Shown here one piece after another: positions 46,637 to 55,628 of a stretch of 64,000 nt of DNA (position 1 is the first letter of the stretch; each line of letters begins with the position of its first letter). The stretch is from Bacteroidales bacterium UBA5266 (GTDB lineage: Bacteria; Bacteroidota; Bacteroidia; Bacteroidales; WCHB1-69). The DNA lies in assembly GCA_002411545.1 (NCBI GenBank), contig DHTG01000024.1:14697-78696 (forward strand). The letters run 5' to 3'. The position numbers and the translations under genes are program-made. The notes below the pieces were generated by a model. The model was not told where the DNA came from, did not search any database, and saw only the letters and a list, made by a program, of their open reading frames with translations.

Positions 46637-47554
46637 ATGCTATCCATTTTAATTCCCATTTATAATTATAATGCTGTACATTTAGTACGAAGCTTACACA
46701 AACAAGCAAGTGCATTACACATCACATTCGAAATACTTTTATTAGATGATGCTTCCGATAACACACAATCTCGAGAAGATAATTTAATATTAAAAGAGTT
46801 AGCACATACAAAACTCATCGAATTACCGACAAAAGCCGGTAGATCTATTGCCAGAAATTTCCTTGCCGGACAAGCACAATATGAATATCTTTTGTTTTTA
46901 GATTGTGATTCAGAACCTGTGGACGATGATTTTATTAGAAGATATATCCCCTATTGTCAAGGAGAATGTGTGGTTGTGTGTGGTGGAACTGCCTATAAAC
47001 CAATTCCACCCAAACGAAATCATCGACTAAGATGGGTTTATGGGACTCACTTCGAAACAAAATCAGCGCAAGAAAGAAATAAAAAACCTAATACTAAATT
47101 TTCGACCTTTAATTTCTTAATTGCAAAAGATCTTTTCTGGTCTATACGCTTTAATGAGTTGTTGAGAAACTACGGACACGAAGATACTTTGTTCGGGTTT
47201 GAACTTAGAAAAAGAAATTGCATCATTCAACATATTGATAATCCGCTTTATCATACAGGAATTGACGAAAACAAAGTATATTTGGAAAAAACACGACAAG
47301 GGGTCGAAAACTTAAAGATATTATACGAAAAATACCCTGACCATGATCTGCTTATCAAAGATATTCGTTTATTAAAAGTATATGCTATCATTGAAAAATG
47401 GAAACTATGTCGGTTTTTTTATTTAAATTATTTTTTATTTAAAAAATTCATGTTATGGAATTTCAACAGTCGATTTCCTAATTTATTTTTATTCAATCTG
47501 TATAAATTAAATTATTTATGTTTCTTAAAATATAACAATCCTAATGAATTATAA
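46637..47554 (+). CDS. Family 2 glycosyltransferase
   Basis: A 305-residue GT-A fold enzyme. It starts with ILIPIYNYNAVHLV and has LLLDDASDN, the DxD-type FLDCDSEPVDDDF and the acceptor-site NYGHEDTLFGFEL, which resembles the C-terminal galactosyltransferase region found in chondroitin-like GT2 enzymes. No signal peptide is seen; it would act at the cytoplasmic face on a lipid-linked or nucleotide-activated acceptor. The substrate is not predictable. It is two bases downstream of FtsE. Confidence 0.9.
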   Translation: MLSILIPIYNYNAVHLVRSLHKQASALHITFEILLLDDASDNTQSREDNLILKELAHTKLIELPTKAGRSIARNFLAGQAQYEYLLFLDCDSEPVDDDFIRRYIPYCQGECVVVCGGTAYKPIPPKRNHRLRWVYGTHFETKSAQERNKKPNTKFSTFNFLIAKDLFWSIRFNELLRNYGHEDTLFGFELRKRNCIIQHIDNPLYHTGIDENKVYLEKTRQGVENLKILYEKYPDHDLLIKDIRLLKVYAIIEKWKLCRFFYLNYFLFKKFMLWNFNSRFPNLFLFNLYKLNYLCFLKYNNPNEL

Positions 47555-47633
47555 TAAAAAAGGTATTTTAGCAACATGAATGAAACTTGTGAACAATTAT
47601 AGATAGAAAACGTTATAAAATTAAATTAACACA

Positions 47634-48347
47634 ATGATAAACTTGGATGCCTTATTAAGTATACCCTATGGAATGTTTGTCGTTTGTTCCGGCAACAAAA
47701 CATTCGGCAATGGCTTTTTATCAAATGTAGTTTTTCAAATTACGGCCACGCCTCCACGCATGGGAGTATGTTGTAGCAAAGATAATTTTACCGCAAATAT
47801 GATTCTTGAAAACAAATCATTTTCCATTTCCTTATTATCGCAAGAAACACCGGCATCGGTGATTCGGACGTTTGGCTATCAAAGTGGAAAAGACAACAAA
47901 CAAAAACTGGCAGCTTGTACTTTAAAATATGGATCTTGCAATGTCCCCATTTATTTAGATCATACCATTAGTTATTTTGAATGTAAACTGAGCCAAACTG
48001 TCGAAGTCGGCAGTCATTACATATTTATAGGAGAAGTTGTTGAAGCAAACTTTCTAAACGACAATTTACAAGCAATGACTTATGAATATTACCGCAAAGT
48101 AATGAAGGGCAAATCTCCAAAAAACGCCCCAACTTATATAGATAATTCAATTAATATTAATTTAAAAACAAAAAACATGTCAACATTAAAAAAATATGAA
48201 TGCGATGTATGCGGATACGTATATGATCCGGCAATAGGTGATGAAGATTCAGGTATTAAACCGGGAACTGCTTTTGAAGATTTGCCCGATGACTGGGTAT
48301 GCCCCCTCTGTGGAGTAGGAAAAGATAATTTTACCGCCATTGATTAA
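47634..48347 (+). CDS. Flavin reductase-rubredoxin fusion (high-molecular-weight rubredoxin type)
   Basis: A 237-residue fusion. Residues 1 to about 165 form a flavin reductase-like FMN-binding split barrel ([45 protein letters not shown]). The C-terminal 52 residues are a complete rubredoxin with the two iron-binding pairs [11 protein letters not shown] and [13 protein letters not shown]. This resembles NAD(P)H:rubredoxin oxidoreductases of strict anaerobes, which feed electrons to flavodiiron proteins to reduce O2 or NO. An internal ATG at 48178 begins the rubredoxin precisely ([10 protein letters not shown]), so a separate small product is possible. A strong terminator follows. Confidence 0.9.
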   Translation: MINLDALLSIPYGMFVVCSGNKTFGNGFLSNVVFQITATPPRMGVCCSKDNFTANMILENKSFSISLLSQETPASVIRTFGYQSGKDNKQKLAACTLKYGSCNVPIYLDHTISYFECKLSQTVEVGSHYIFIGEVVEANFLNDNLQAMTYEYYRKVMKGKSPKNAPTYIDNSININLKTKNMSTLKKYECDVCGYVYDPAIGDEDSGIKPGTAFEDLPDDWVCPLCGVGKDNFTAID

Positions 48348-48363
48348 GTATATCACGCTTTTT

Positions 48364-48397
48364 AAAAGAGGATTTTTTAAAAATCCTCTTTTTTTTT
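48364..48397 (+). terminator. Rho-independent terminator after the rubredoxin fusion gene
   Basis: The sequence AAAAGAGGATTTTT and its complement AAAAATCCTCTTTT form a long perfect stem with a tiny loop, followed by a run of T residues. It lies 17 bases past the stop and is the clearest terminator on the plus strand of this window. Confidence 0.85.
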
Positions 48398-48427
48398 GTA
48401 ATAATAGAAAAGATATGTTTTTTTTAC

Positions 48428-48435
48428 TACTTTTG
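48428..48435 (+). promoter_or_regulatory. Candidate -7 element for the envelope cluster
   Basis: TACTTTTG followed by CG matches TAnnTTTG. It lies just after the terminator and 42 bases before the ATG of the first cluster gene. Confidence 0.6.
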
Positions 48436-48476
48436 CGTTTTAAATAATCAATATATAAAATATAAAATCTATTAAA

Positions 48477-49940
48477 ATGAGAAAGATTTATGTTCTTTTA
48501 TCCTTTATCTTCTGTGTTTTTACTTTAAGTTCTCAAACTGTTAGAACACTGAACCCATCCATTTCCAAATCCTTAACGTTTTACAATTTTAAGTTGTATC
48601 CTTTAGACAAAAATCCGTCAATAGATGACGAAAATCAATATGTTTTTCGTAATAATTTTGATGAATTTTTACTTTACACTATCGACAAAAATGGCAAGGT
48701 AAAGACTTCACCAACTGTTAAAGTTCCCAAAAACCACTATTGGCAAGGCTGTTATCAAACTACCGACAAAATTGTCAGCATCTATGGTAGTAATGATGAT
48801 GAAACCGTTAATTGTTATATTAATGTGTGTGATAAAAATAGAATGACCTGGAATCCGGAACTATTGGCTAGTTTTATTTGCCATAAAAAAGACAATTGTT
48901 ATTCTAAGGTTTCGGTTTCACCCAATCAAACTCATTTTTGTTTCGTAGCATTAACTGCAGATAAAAAAAGTAATTTTCAAGGGATGAATGTCATGGTGTT
49001 TGATGCCGAAGGACAAAAAGTATGGGAAAATATGGTTTCTCCTGACTTTTCAAACAAAACATTTAATATAAGCGATGTTGCCATTACCGACGAAGGAGTA
49101 GTGTACATCAGCACTCCTGCTTATTCCGGTGAAAAGAAAAAAATATATGATGAAAAGATATATCTGTTAGAAATCAAAGAAAATGATTTTAAACAAGTGG
49201 AAAGTAATCAAAACATTGGGTATATTTCATCTGCTGAAATTAAATTACTGAAAAACGGTAATGTGTTTATTGGAGGCTATTATTCTGAAAAAAAAGACGA
49301 TTTATTAAAAGGCACTTTTTCCTTGATGTATAATACAAAGGAACAATATATCTCTACCTTTACACAGCGTGAATTTCCAAATTATTTTAGTAAAAATGAT
49401 GTTTCTTCGTTGAATTTAGACCAAATTTTTGAATTATCCAATGGACAAATCTATGTTTTAGGAGAACAATTGATGACAATCGTTTATCGTTCACAAAGTG
49501 GAAGTTCATACAAGAGCTTTGCCAAAAATATCGTTTATACTTCCATCGATAATAACGGAAACATTGAAAATCATGAAATCATAAAAAAGAATCAAAACTT
49601 TAATTCCTTTATCTATATCGCTGATTTTCGTCAGATATGCCTCTCCTACTATGCTTTCGAAAAAGACGGTGCATTATGTTTACTTTTCAACGATCATAAT
49701 AGCAATATTAATTCAACTAAAAAAACAACCCCTCTTATCAATCCTGTCCGCAGTAAAAAGAAAAATATCGTCAGATTAGTAAAAATTGACGGAAGTAATC
49801 TTAGCAACCAAATTATTATGGACGGAAAACTCTTTAAAAAATCCATGCATACTTTTTTGTTCAACGAAGATAACGGATTGATTGTGGCCAATCTTGGAAA
49901 AACAGTTTCCATTGACAAGATAAGCATTACCATTAAATAA
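48477..49940 (+). CDS. Exported protein of unknown function, beta-propeller-like
   Basis: A 487-residue protein with a signal peptide ending in LSSQ. The mature part is rich in beta strands with recurring patterns such as VSVSPNQTHFCFVAL, MNVMVFDAEGQKVWENM, VAITDEGVVYIST and KLLKNGNVFIGGYY. These suggest the blades of a six- to eight-bladed propeller. No catalytic motif and no T9SS or Pfam-like signature is recognised. It begins a run of secreted proteins and ends 26 bases before the M48 protease gene. Similar proteins are probably common in Bacteroidota, but I cannot name a family. Confidence 0.65.
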   Translation: MRKIYVLLSFIFCVFTLSSQTVRTLNPSISKSLTFYNFKLYPLDKNPSIDDENQYVFRNNFDEFLLYTIDKNGKVKTSPTVKVPKNHYWQGCYQTTDKIVSIYGSNDDETVNCYINVCDKNRMTWNPELLASFICHKKDNCYSKVSVSPNQTHFCFVALTADKKSNFQGMNVMVFDAEGQKVWENMVSPDFSNKTFNISDVAITDEGVVYISTPAYSGEKKKIYDEKIYLLEIKENDFKQVESNQNIGYISSAEIKLLKNGNVFIGGYYSEKKDDLLKGTFSLMYNTKEQYISTFTQREFPNYFSKNDVSSLNLDQIFELSNGQIYVLGEQLMTIVYRSQSGSSYKSFAKNIVYTSIDNNGNIENHEIIKKNQNFNSFIYIADFRQICLSYYAFEKDGALCLLFNDHNSNINSTKKTTPLINPVRSKKKNIVRLVKIDGSNLSNQIIMDGKLFKKSMHTFLFNEDNGLIVANLGKTVSIDKISITIK

Positions 49941-49966
49941 TATTTATTCATTCTATTTATTACACC

Positions 49967-52096
49967 ATGAATAAATATATCATCCCCTTATTAATAAGTT
50001 GTTTGTTTTCATTATATTCTATTAATGCCCAATCCCTCGCATCAAACTACAAAGTCTTAAGATCGGAAGGAGAAATTCCTTCCGATTTTAAAGATTTCAT
50101 GCAAAAAAATCCTACTGCAGCAGATTTTAATTTATTTCTTAAAGAAATGTTTCTACAAGGGAACATACTCTACGGTAATCCATTAAATCAATACATCAAT
50201 ACCGTAGCCGATGAAATATTGAAGGATTATCCCTCATTGCGAAAAGAATTGCGTTTTTATATATTAAAATCACCTGTTGTCAATGCATCAGCAACGGAAA
50301 ATGGGATTATTTTAATTAATATGGGCTTACTTGCTCAATTGTCCAATGAAAGTGAGTTAGCATTTATCATGGCACATGAAATTGTGCATTATGTTGAACA
50401 CCATATTTATCAATTAAACACTTACGAAGAAGCCTTAAACCAAAAAGATTATAAAAACTATTACTTACAATATCATAATCGTTCGCGAGAACATGAAATG
50501 GAAGCAGATAGAATAGGATTCGATCGTTATTATAAAAACACAGCTTACAATCTTGAAGCACTCAACGGAGTGTTTGATGTTTTGCAATATTCTCAACTTC
50601 CTTTCGATGAAATTCCATTGCCTCGTTCTTATTTCGAAACAGATTTTTATCAATTTCCCGATGATTACTTTCTTACGGCTGTAACTCCCATCCGCTCCCG
50701 GGAGGACTATATTGATACACTATCCACTCATCCAAACATCCAAAAAAGAAGAGAAAATATTCTATCCCTTATGGAGGGGGTATCGGATGCAGGAAGAAAA
50801 AAATTCGTCCAGGATGAATCCTTGTTTTATGATATCCGCACTCAAGCTCGTTTCGAATGTATTAATCTATTCCTCATTCAACACAACTACGAAGAAGCTC
50901 TATATAATGCATACATTCTTGAACAAATATATCCCGATGAAGTTTTTCTTCAATTAGCCAAAGTGGCATCTATATATGGTATTGCCAAATTTAAAAGCTA
51001 CGGACATTTAAGCAAAGCCATTCATAACTATAAGAATGTAGAAGGAGAAATACAACAAGTCAGTTATTTTTTTTCCAAAATATCTAAGAAGGAGGTCTTA
51101 ATCTTAGCATTGCGTTTTGCCTGGAATGCCTATCAAAAATATCCTGAAAATACATATTTAGAAAATATAGTGAAAGACTTGATGGCTGAAATCAACATTA
51201 ATAACAATATGGGATATACTGATTTTAGTGATTATCCCATGGGTAGCGTTTTAGATTCCACAATTGAAGAAACCGCATCAAACGATACGATGGTCCGTAC
51301 GAATAAGTATGAGCGTATTAAACAACAATCCGCAAACAAAGTAAAACCTTCAGCAAAATTTAAAACGGCAAATTATATGTTGGTTGATTTTCGAAAGGAT
51401 GAAGATTTTATGACTCTGTGGAATATAGCCATTAAAACATACGAAGATAAGGAAATCCATGCTTTAGTGCAAAATGATTCCCGCATCGATGTGCATAAAT
51501 TATTGATTGTAAAACCGTATTACTATCTTGTACATAACAAAAGAAGAGCCAAAGCCAAATTAAAAAAATATGCCAATTCCGAAAAACAAAGTCAACGATT
51601 AAGCAAAACCATTCAGACATCACTAAAAAAACTTGAATTGCAATCATACGCATATACAGTGGATAATATTAAACAATTCAATACGGTCGACTACAATCAA
51701 CATGCAAAAATCCAATCCTGGATTCAAAATTATGTTTCTGCGAATGGAATTGATATGATTCACTACCAATCGACCAGTATTCAAGAGATTGCACGAGAAA
51801 CCGGCTGCGATGCCATCAATTTTATTGTAGTAAGTAAATCTAATGCTGATTTCTTCACCAAAGGAAAAAAATATTTTCTTCTTCCTGCCATACTTTGTCC
51901 TGTAACAAGTCCAGCAATGATAGCCCGTATTGCCTTGCCACGCAAAGAAATTGATGTGAATTTTATTGTAGTGGACATTGAAAATGGAGATATTATTCTC
52001 AACAACAGAATTATGGTTGAAGGCACAAACGTGAATGCATTTGTTAATCAATTTCTATATAATATGTACGCAAAACTTAAAACAAATAAAAAATGA
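49967..52096 (+). CDS. Exported M48 metalloprotease with a long C-terminal extension
   Basis: A 709-residue protein with a signal peptide (cleavage near NAQ21). The M48 core has the zinc motif HEIVH (His137, Glu138, His141) followed by the third ligand Glu179 in REHEMEADRIGFD, as in BepA-like and Ste24-like proteases. A helical, TPR-like region follows (NYEEALYNAYILEQIYPDE). The last 250 residues form an unassigned domain with VDFRKDEDFMTLWNIA and NFIVVDIENGDIILNNRIM. The family includes periplasmic chaperone-proteases that check outer-membrane assembly. The gene overlaps the next by four bases (ATGA), which couples it to an outer-membrane barrel protein. Confidence 0.85.
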   Translation: MNKYIIPLLISCLFSLYSINAQSLASNYKVLRSEGEIPSDFKDFMQKNPTAADFNLFLKEMFLQGNILYGNPLNQYINTVADEILKDYPSLRKELRFYILKSPVVNASATENGIILINMGLLAQLSNESELAFIMAHEIVHYVEHHIYQLNTYEEALNQKDYKNYYLQYHNRSREHEMEADRIGFDRYYKNTAYNLEALNGVFDVLQYSQLPFDEIPLPRSYFETDFYQFPDDYFLTAVTPIRSREDYIDTLSTHPNIQKRRENILSLMEGVSDAGRKKFVQDESLFYDIRTQARFECINLFLIQHNYEEALYNAYILEQIYPDEVFLQLAKVASIYGIAKFKSYGHLSKAIHNYKNVEGEIQQVSYFFSKISKKEVLILALRFAWNAYQKYPENTYLENIVKDLMAEININNNMGYTDFSDYPMGSVLDSTIEETASNDTMVRTNKYERIKQQSANKVKPSAKFKTANYMLVDFRKDEDFMTLWNIAIKTYEDKEIHALVQNDSRIDVHKLLIVKPYYYLVHNKRRAKAKLKKYANSEKQSQRLSKTIQTSLKKLELQSYAYTVDNIKQFNTVDYNQHAKIQSWIQNYVSANGIDMIHYQSTSIQEIARETGCDAINFIVVSKSNADFFTKGKKYFLLPAILCPVTSPAMIARIALPRKEIDVNFIVVDIENGDIILNNRIMVEGTNVNAFVNQFLYNMYAKLKTNKK

Positions 52097-52866
52097 AAAA
52101 ATACATTATCTTATTGTTAACCTCAATCATTACCACTAGTTTTGCTCAAAACACAGGCTATATGGGGAGGCATTTTATCATTAATGCAGAAGCAAGTTTT
52201 TCGCCCGCTTTTGTAAAACCTACTTTTAATAAAAAAACTATAAATGATAGATTTGATTATTTTGCTTTTAATTTTTTCTTTACTCCTTCCATTGAGGCTA
52301 TTGTATGGGAAAAAGGAACAGTAGGAATAGGATATAATTTCTTTACTTCATACTATGAAACAGAATATGAAACAAACCAGATTATTATATCATTAGAAGA
52401 AGACCCCTTTTTTAAATCATATTTTCTATATCAAATTAAATCAAATGGATGCCACTTATTTTACAAACAATATCTTGGAAAAACATATGCTCCTTTAGGA
52501 CATTATTTGAAATTTACGGTTGATATGTTTTATAATCAATATCTATTTAAGGATAATTTAACTGACTCAATGATTTCCTTAGGATACGATGAAGATATTA
52601 GATTTTCACAAATTCCTCAAAAAGATATTCTTTTTGGGCTTAAGCTTGAATACGGTTATGATTTTCTCTTTTTCGATCGATTGAAATTTTCAACAGGATT
52701 CTCCTTGGGTACTACCTTAGGCGGCTATGAAGCATGCCTAAGAGACGATAGATTTAACAAGCCTCCTGACATTGAAGGATATGAACAAATAGCCTATGGG
52801 AAAACAAGATTACTCAATGCATATTGGTTTGGAATTAGAATAGGAATCGGTTTATTAACTATTTAA
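52093..52866 (+). CDS. Exported protein, probable outer-membrane beta barrel
   Basis: A 257-residue protein with a signal peptide (LLLTSIITTSFAQ). The remainder alternates polar and aromatic residues, with many Tyr and Phe (GIGYNFFTSYYETEYE, LKFTVDMFYNQYLF, LKLEYGYDFLFF) and ends in a final strand, FGIRIGIGLLTI. This is the pattern of a 10- to 12-stranded outer-membrane barrel. Its start overlaps the M48 protease stop, which suggests that the two work together. No named family is recognised. Confidence 0.65.
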   Translation: MKKYIILLLTSIITTSFAQNTGYMGRHFIINAEASFSPAFVKPTFNKKTINDRFDYFAFNFFFTPSIEAIVWEKGTVGIGYNFFTSYYETEYETNQIIISLEEDPFFKSYFLYQIKSNGCHLFYKQYLGKTYAPLGHYLKFTVDMFYNQYLFKDNLTDSMISLGYDEDIRFSQIPQKDILFGLKLEYGYDFLFFDRLKFSTGFSLGTTLGGYEACLRDDRFNKPPDIEGYEQIAYGKTRLLNAYWFGIRIGIGLLTI

Positions 52867-52886
52867 TACATTAAAAAATATTACAC

Positions 52887-53384
52887 ATGAAAAAATTTAT
52901 TTTATTTAGCTTTTCAATCATTGTTTTCTTATTCAACGCGCAAGCACAATTAGAAACAAACCTGGGATTACGAATAGGTGGCAATAATGAACTTTCATAT
53001 CAAATTGGATTTAGTGATGGAGAAAGAATAGATTTAAATGCCGGCTTAGGTTTTGACAAACAAAAGGACAGTGCCTTTACCACTTCCTTTAGCCTAAGTT
53101 CACACTATCTCTATGCCTACAACTTCACAGGCGCTTGGTTTGTATATGGTGGTCTTGGTGCTGGATTAGAAGTATTAGATATTAGTTCATTGAAAGCACA
53201 AATTAATCAATTTTCGAATATAGTCGAAGGGAAAGTATTATTGTTAGTCGGAATTGAACATCAATTTGATTCACCCATATCTTTGTTTTTTGATTACCGT
53301 CCGGAACTTATTGTACGATTTCAAAATAAGGCTTTATTTCAATGGTACGGAGCTTCTATTGGCCTCCGTTTCCGTTTTGAATAA
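52887..53384 (+). CDS. Small exported outer-membrane beta-barrel protein
   Basis: A 165-residue protein with a signal peptide ending in NAQAQ, then LGLRIGGNNELSYQIGF and further strands to a terminal FGASIGLRFRFE-like strand ending next to an aromatic-charged pair. Length and strand spacing fit an eight-stranded barrel of the OmpX/OmpW kind. It starts 20 bases after the previous barrel gene and is followed by a weak terminator. Its ligand or role is unknown. Confidence 0.65.
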   Translation: MKKFILFSFSIIVFLFNAQAQLETNLGLRIGGNNELSYQIGFSDGERIDLNAGLGFDKQKDSAFTTSFSLSSHYLYAYNFTGAWFVYGGLGAGLEVLDISSLKAQINQFSNIVEGKVLLLVGIEHQFDSPISLFFDYRPELIVRFQNKALFQWYGASIGLRFRFE

Positions 53385-53410
53385 AATCTGAAAACACCTA
53401 TCGATAATTC

Positions 53411-53431
53411 ACTATTTACACAATAGTTTTT
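53411..53431 (+). terminator. Possible terminator after the small barrel gene
   Basis: ACTATT and AATAGT form a 6-bp stem with a five-base loop, followed by TTTT. The stem is short and AT-rich, and the next gene starts 35 bases on, so readthrough is possible. Confidence 0.4.
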
Positions 53432-53465
53432 CAATAAAAACGTTTAATTGTGTAAATTTTATGTG

Positions 53466-55616
53466 ATGAAGAAATGCATTAAATATAGCTGTATTTTACT
53501 ATTTGCGATAAACAGTTTGCAAGCGCAGGAAGTATTAACCGGATTGCATGCCAATGAAACTATCAGGCAAATCTATGAAAATACGGATGCATTGCATCAA
53601 AAGACCATTAGTAGATTTATTGAACATAAGGCTATCAGCCTTCCTTTTATCGAAGATTTTTCAAATTACACCACCTATCCTGATACAGCTTTATGGATAG
53701 ACATACAAGCTTACGTCAACCAAAGCTTTGCTTTTAATCCTCCAAGTGTAGGAGTTGCTACCTTAGATGCCGTCGACAAGCAGGGAAAGATTTATCCACA
53801 TGCACAAAAAGAAGCATTTCCGGCTGATAGTTTAACATCAAGACCTATACGTTTAGATTCTATCTTCTACCCTTTTCCCAAAGCATTAACTGTCGCTGAT
53901 TCGATATATTTCAGTTTTTATTTCCAACCTGGCGGTGGCATAGGCTTTCCTTGGGCTAAACTAGGGGATGCTCCGGAGTCGTCCGATTCGCTAATTCTTG
54001 AATTCGGGTATTATAGCGGTGATACCATTTTAGCCTATTATAGCTACAAAGATTTTCTGTTGTTTGATAATTATACTATTGGCGATACCCTTTACAGCCC
54101 ATGCGATCACTCTTTATTTATTATTGCAACACAAGAATATGAAACAGGCGACACCCTCTCTTTCCCATGCGATTCTGTTATGATGATGGAAACTATTTGG
54201 AAAAGAGTATGGTCAACTCCCGGTATGAGCTTGCAATCCTTAGCCGACTCTCTGGGTCGCGATACTAACGATATGTTATTTCAAGGAGTTATGATTCCCA
54301 TTACGGATTCCGTTTATTTCAATAAAGGTTTCCAATTTCGATTCCGTAATTATGCCTCGCTCGAATATAGCGAAAACAATCCCACCTGGGCAAGTAATGT
54401 CGATTATTGGAACATTGATTATATTCGTTTAGACAGGGCGCGTAACTTTGCTGATACGATAGTCGACGATGTGGCTTTTTCAGTAAATCCGGGTAGTATT
54501 TTAGCCCATTACCAAGCCATGCCATGGTCACAATTTAAAAACAATCAAAGTGGAGAAGTGAAACAAAACATGGCTGTTAAACTTAGCAATTTATCAGCTG
54601 TAGTAAAAAACACAGCCTATGTATATTACATAAGCGATACAACAGGAAATCAAATAAATAATTATGACGGAGGCTCCTATAATATTTCGCCGGTCTTATC
54701 CTCCGGCTTCCAAAACTATCCGGCACATACTTTCCCTCCTGTTACGGTGCAATTTCCTACAGATACGCATAGCAAAGCCGAATTTATCATTACTCATATA
54801 TTTAAAGAAGCCGGAAGTGGCGACAAAAACCCTAAGAACGATACCGTTCGATTTACTCAAAGCTTTTCAAATTATTATGCATACGACGATGGAACTCCCG
54901 AATCCGGCTATACGGTCATTAATGTGTTTTCCGATAGAACGGCTATGGCCTTGAGATTCTCTTTGAAAAATGCCGATACACTTAGGGCTGTAGGCATGTA
55001 TTTGAATCATGTATTAGACGATGCCAATATGTTTGAATTTACACTAACGGTTTGGGCTGACAGCAGCGGATGGCCGGGTAGAGTTATTCATAGCGAAACC
55101 GTTCAACCGGAGTACAATATCAACTTATACGGATTTCAACACTTTTACCTTTCCAAAGCGGTTCCGCTATCGGGAAAATTTTATGTAGGCTATCAAATTA
55201 ATACTAAAAATTACTTAAACATCGGCTTTGACCAAAATCACAATAATAGCCAACATGTTTTTTATAAAACAGGAAATTATTGGGAAAACAGTTTTTTATC
55301 CGGAACCCCTATGCTACGTCCTTATGTAGGCAGAGCCTTGACTCCTGTACATATTTCTACTTCCGATAAATCCTCTTTTGCATTGGAAGTATATCCTAAT
55401 CCGGCCAATAATCTATTAAATATTTCTCTTCCGGAGCACATTAACAAGCAAGACGTTATTATTGAAATATACGCCATTAACGGTCAAAAAGTTTACCGCG
55501 GAGATGGTGCAGCAAGCATAAATGTTTCTACGTATCAAACCGGATTCTATACCATCAAAGCATTTTATAAAGAAACACAGCAAATTTCTATTTCAAAATT
55601 TGTTGTTTACCATTAA
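53466..55616 (+). CDS. T9SS cargo protein with type A sorting domain
   Basis: The frame begins at a TTG (53448), but the ATG at 53466 opens the signal peptide (MKKCIKYSCILLFAINSLQ, cleavage near LQAQ) and gives 716 residues. The middle has Asp-rich beta-sandwich segments (FYFQPGGGIGFPWAKLGDAPESSDSLILEF; see residues about 160-190) resembling carbohydrate-binding or lectin-like folds. A type A T9SS sorting domain follows at the end, with VYPNPANNLLNISLP, AINGQKVYRGDG and SKFVVYH. It would be exported across the outer membrane and anchored to the surface or released. No enzymatic motif is recognised. The adenylate kinase gene starts 12 bases after its stop. Confidence 0.82.
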   Translation: MKKCIKYSCILLFAINSLQAQEVLTGLHANETIRQIYENTDALHQKTISRFIEHKAISLPFIEDFSNYTTYPDTALWIDIQAYVNQSFAFNPPSVGVATLDAVDKQGKIYPHAQKEAFPADSLTSRPIRLDSIFYPFPKALTVADSIYFSFYFQPGGGIGFPWAKLGDAPESSDSLILEFGYYSGDTILAYYSYKDFLLFDNYTIGDTLYSPCDHSLFIIATQEYETGDTLSFPCDSVMMMETIWKRVWSTPGMSLQSLADSLGRDTNDMLFQGVMIPITDSVYFNKGFQFRFRNYASLEYSENNPTWASNVDYWNIDYIRLDRARNFADTIVDDVAFSVNPGSILAHYQAMPWSQFKNNQSGEVKQNMAVKLSNLSAVVKNTAYVYYISDTTGNQINNYDGGSYNISPVLSSGFQNYPAHTFPPVTVQFPTDTHSKAEFIITHIFKEAGSGDKNPKNDTVRFTQSFSNYYAYDDGTPESGYTVINVFSDRTAMALRFSLKNADTLRAVGMYLNHVLDDANMFEFTLTVWADSSGWPGRVIHSETVQPEYNINLYGFQHFYLSKAVPLSGKFYVGYQINTKNYLNIGFDQNHNNSQHVFYKTGNYWENSFLSGTPMLRPYVGRALTPVHISTSDKSSFALEVYPNPANNLLNISLPEHINKQDVIIEIYAINGQKVYRGDGAASINVSTYQTGFYTIKAFYKETQQISISKFVVYH

Positions 55617-55628
55617 AAACAAAATAGT

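Noticed and set aside
51644-52051. A 135-codon frame antisense to the M48 protease
   Set aside because: It lies inside a strongly supported gene and shows no domain or start signal.
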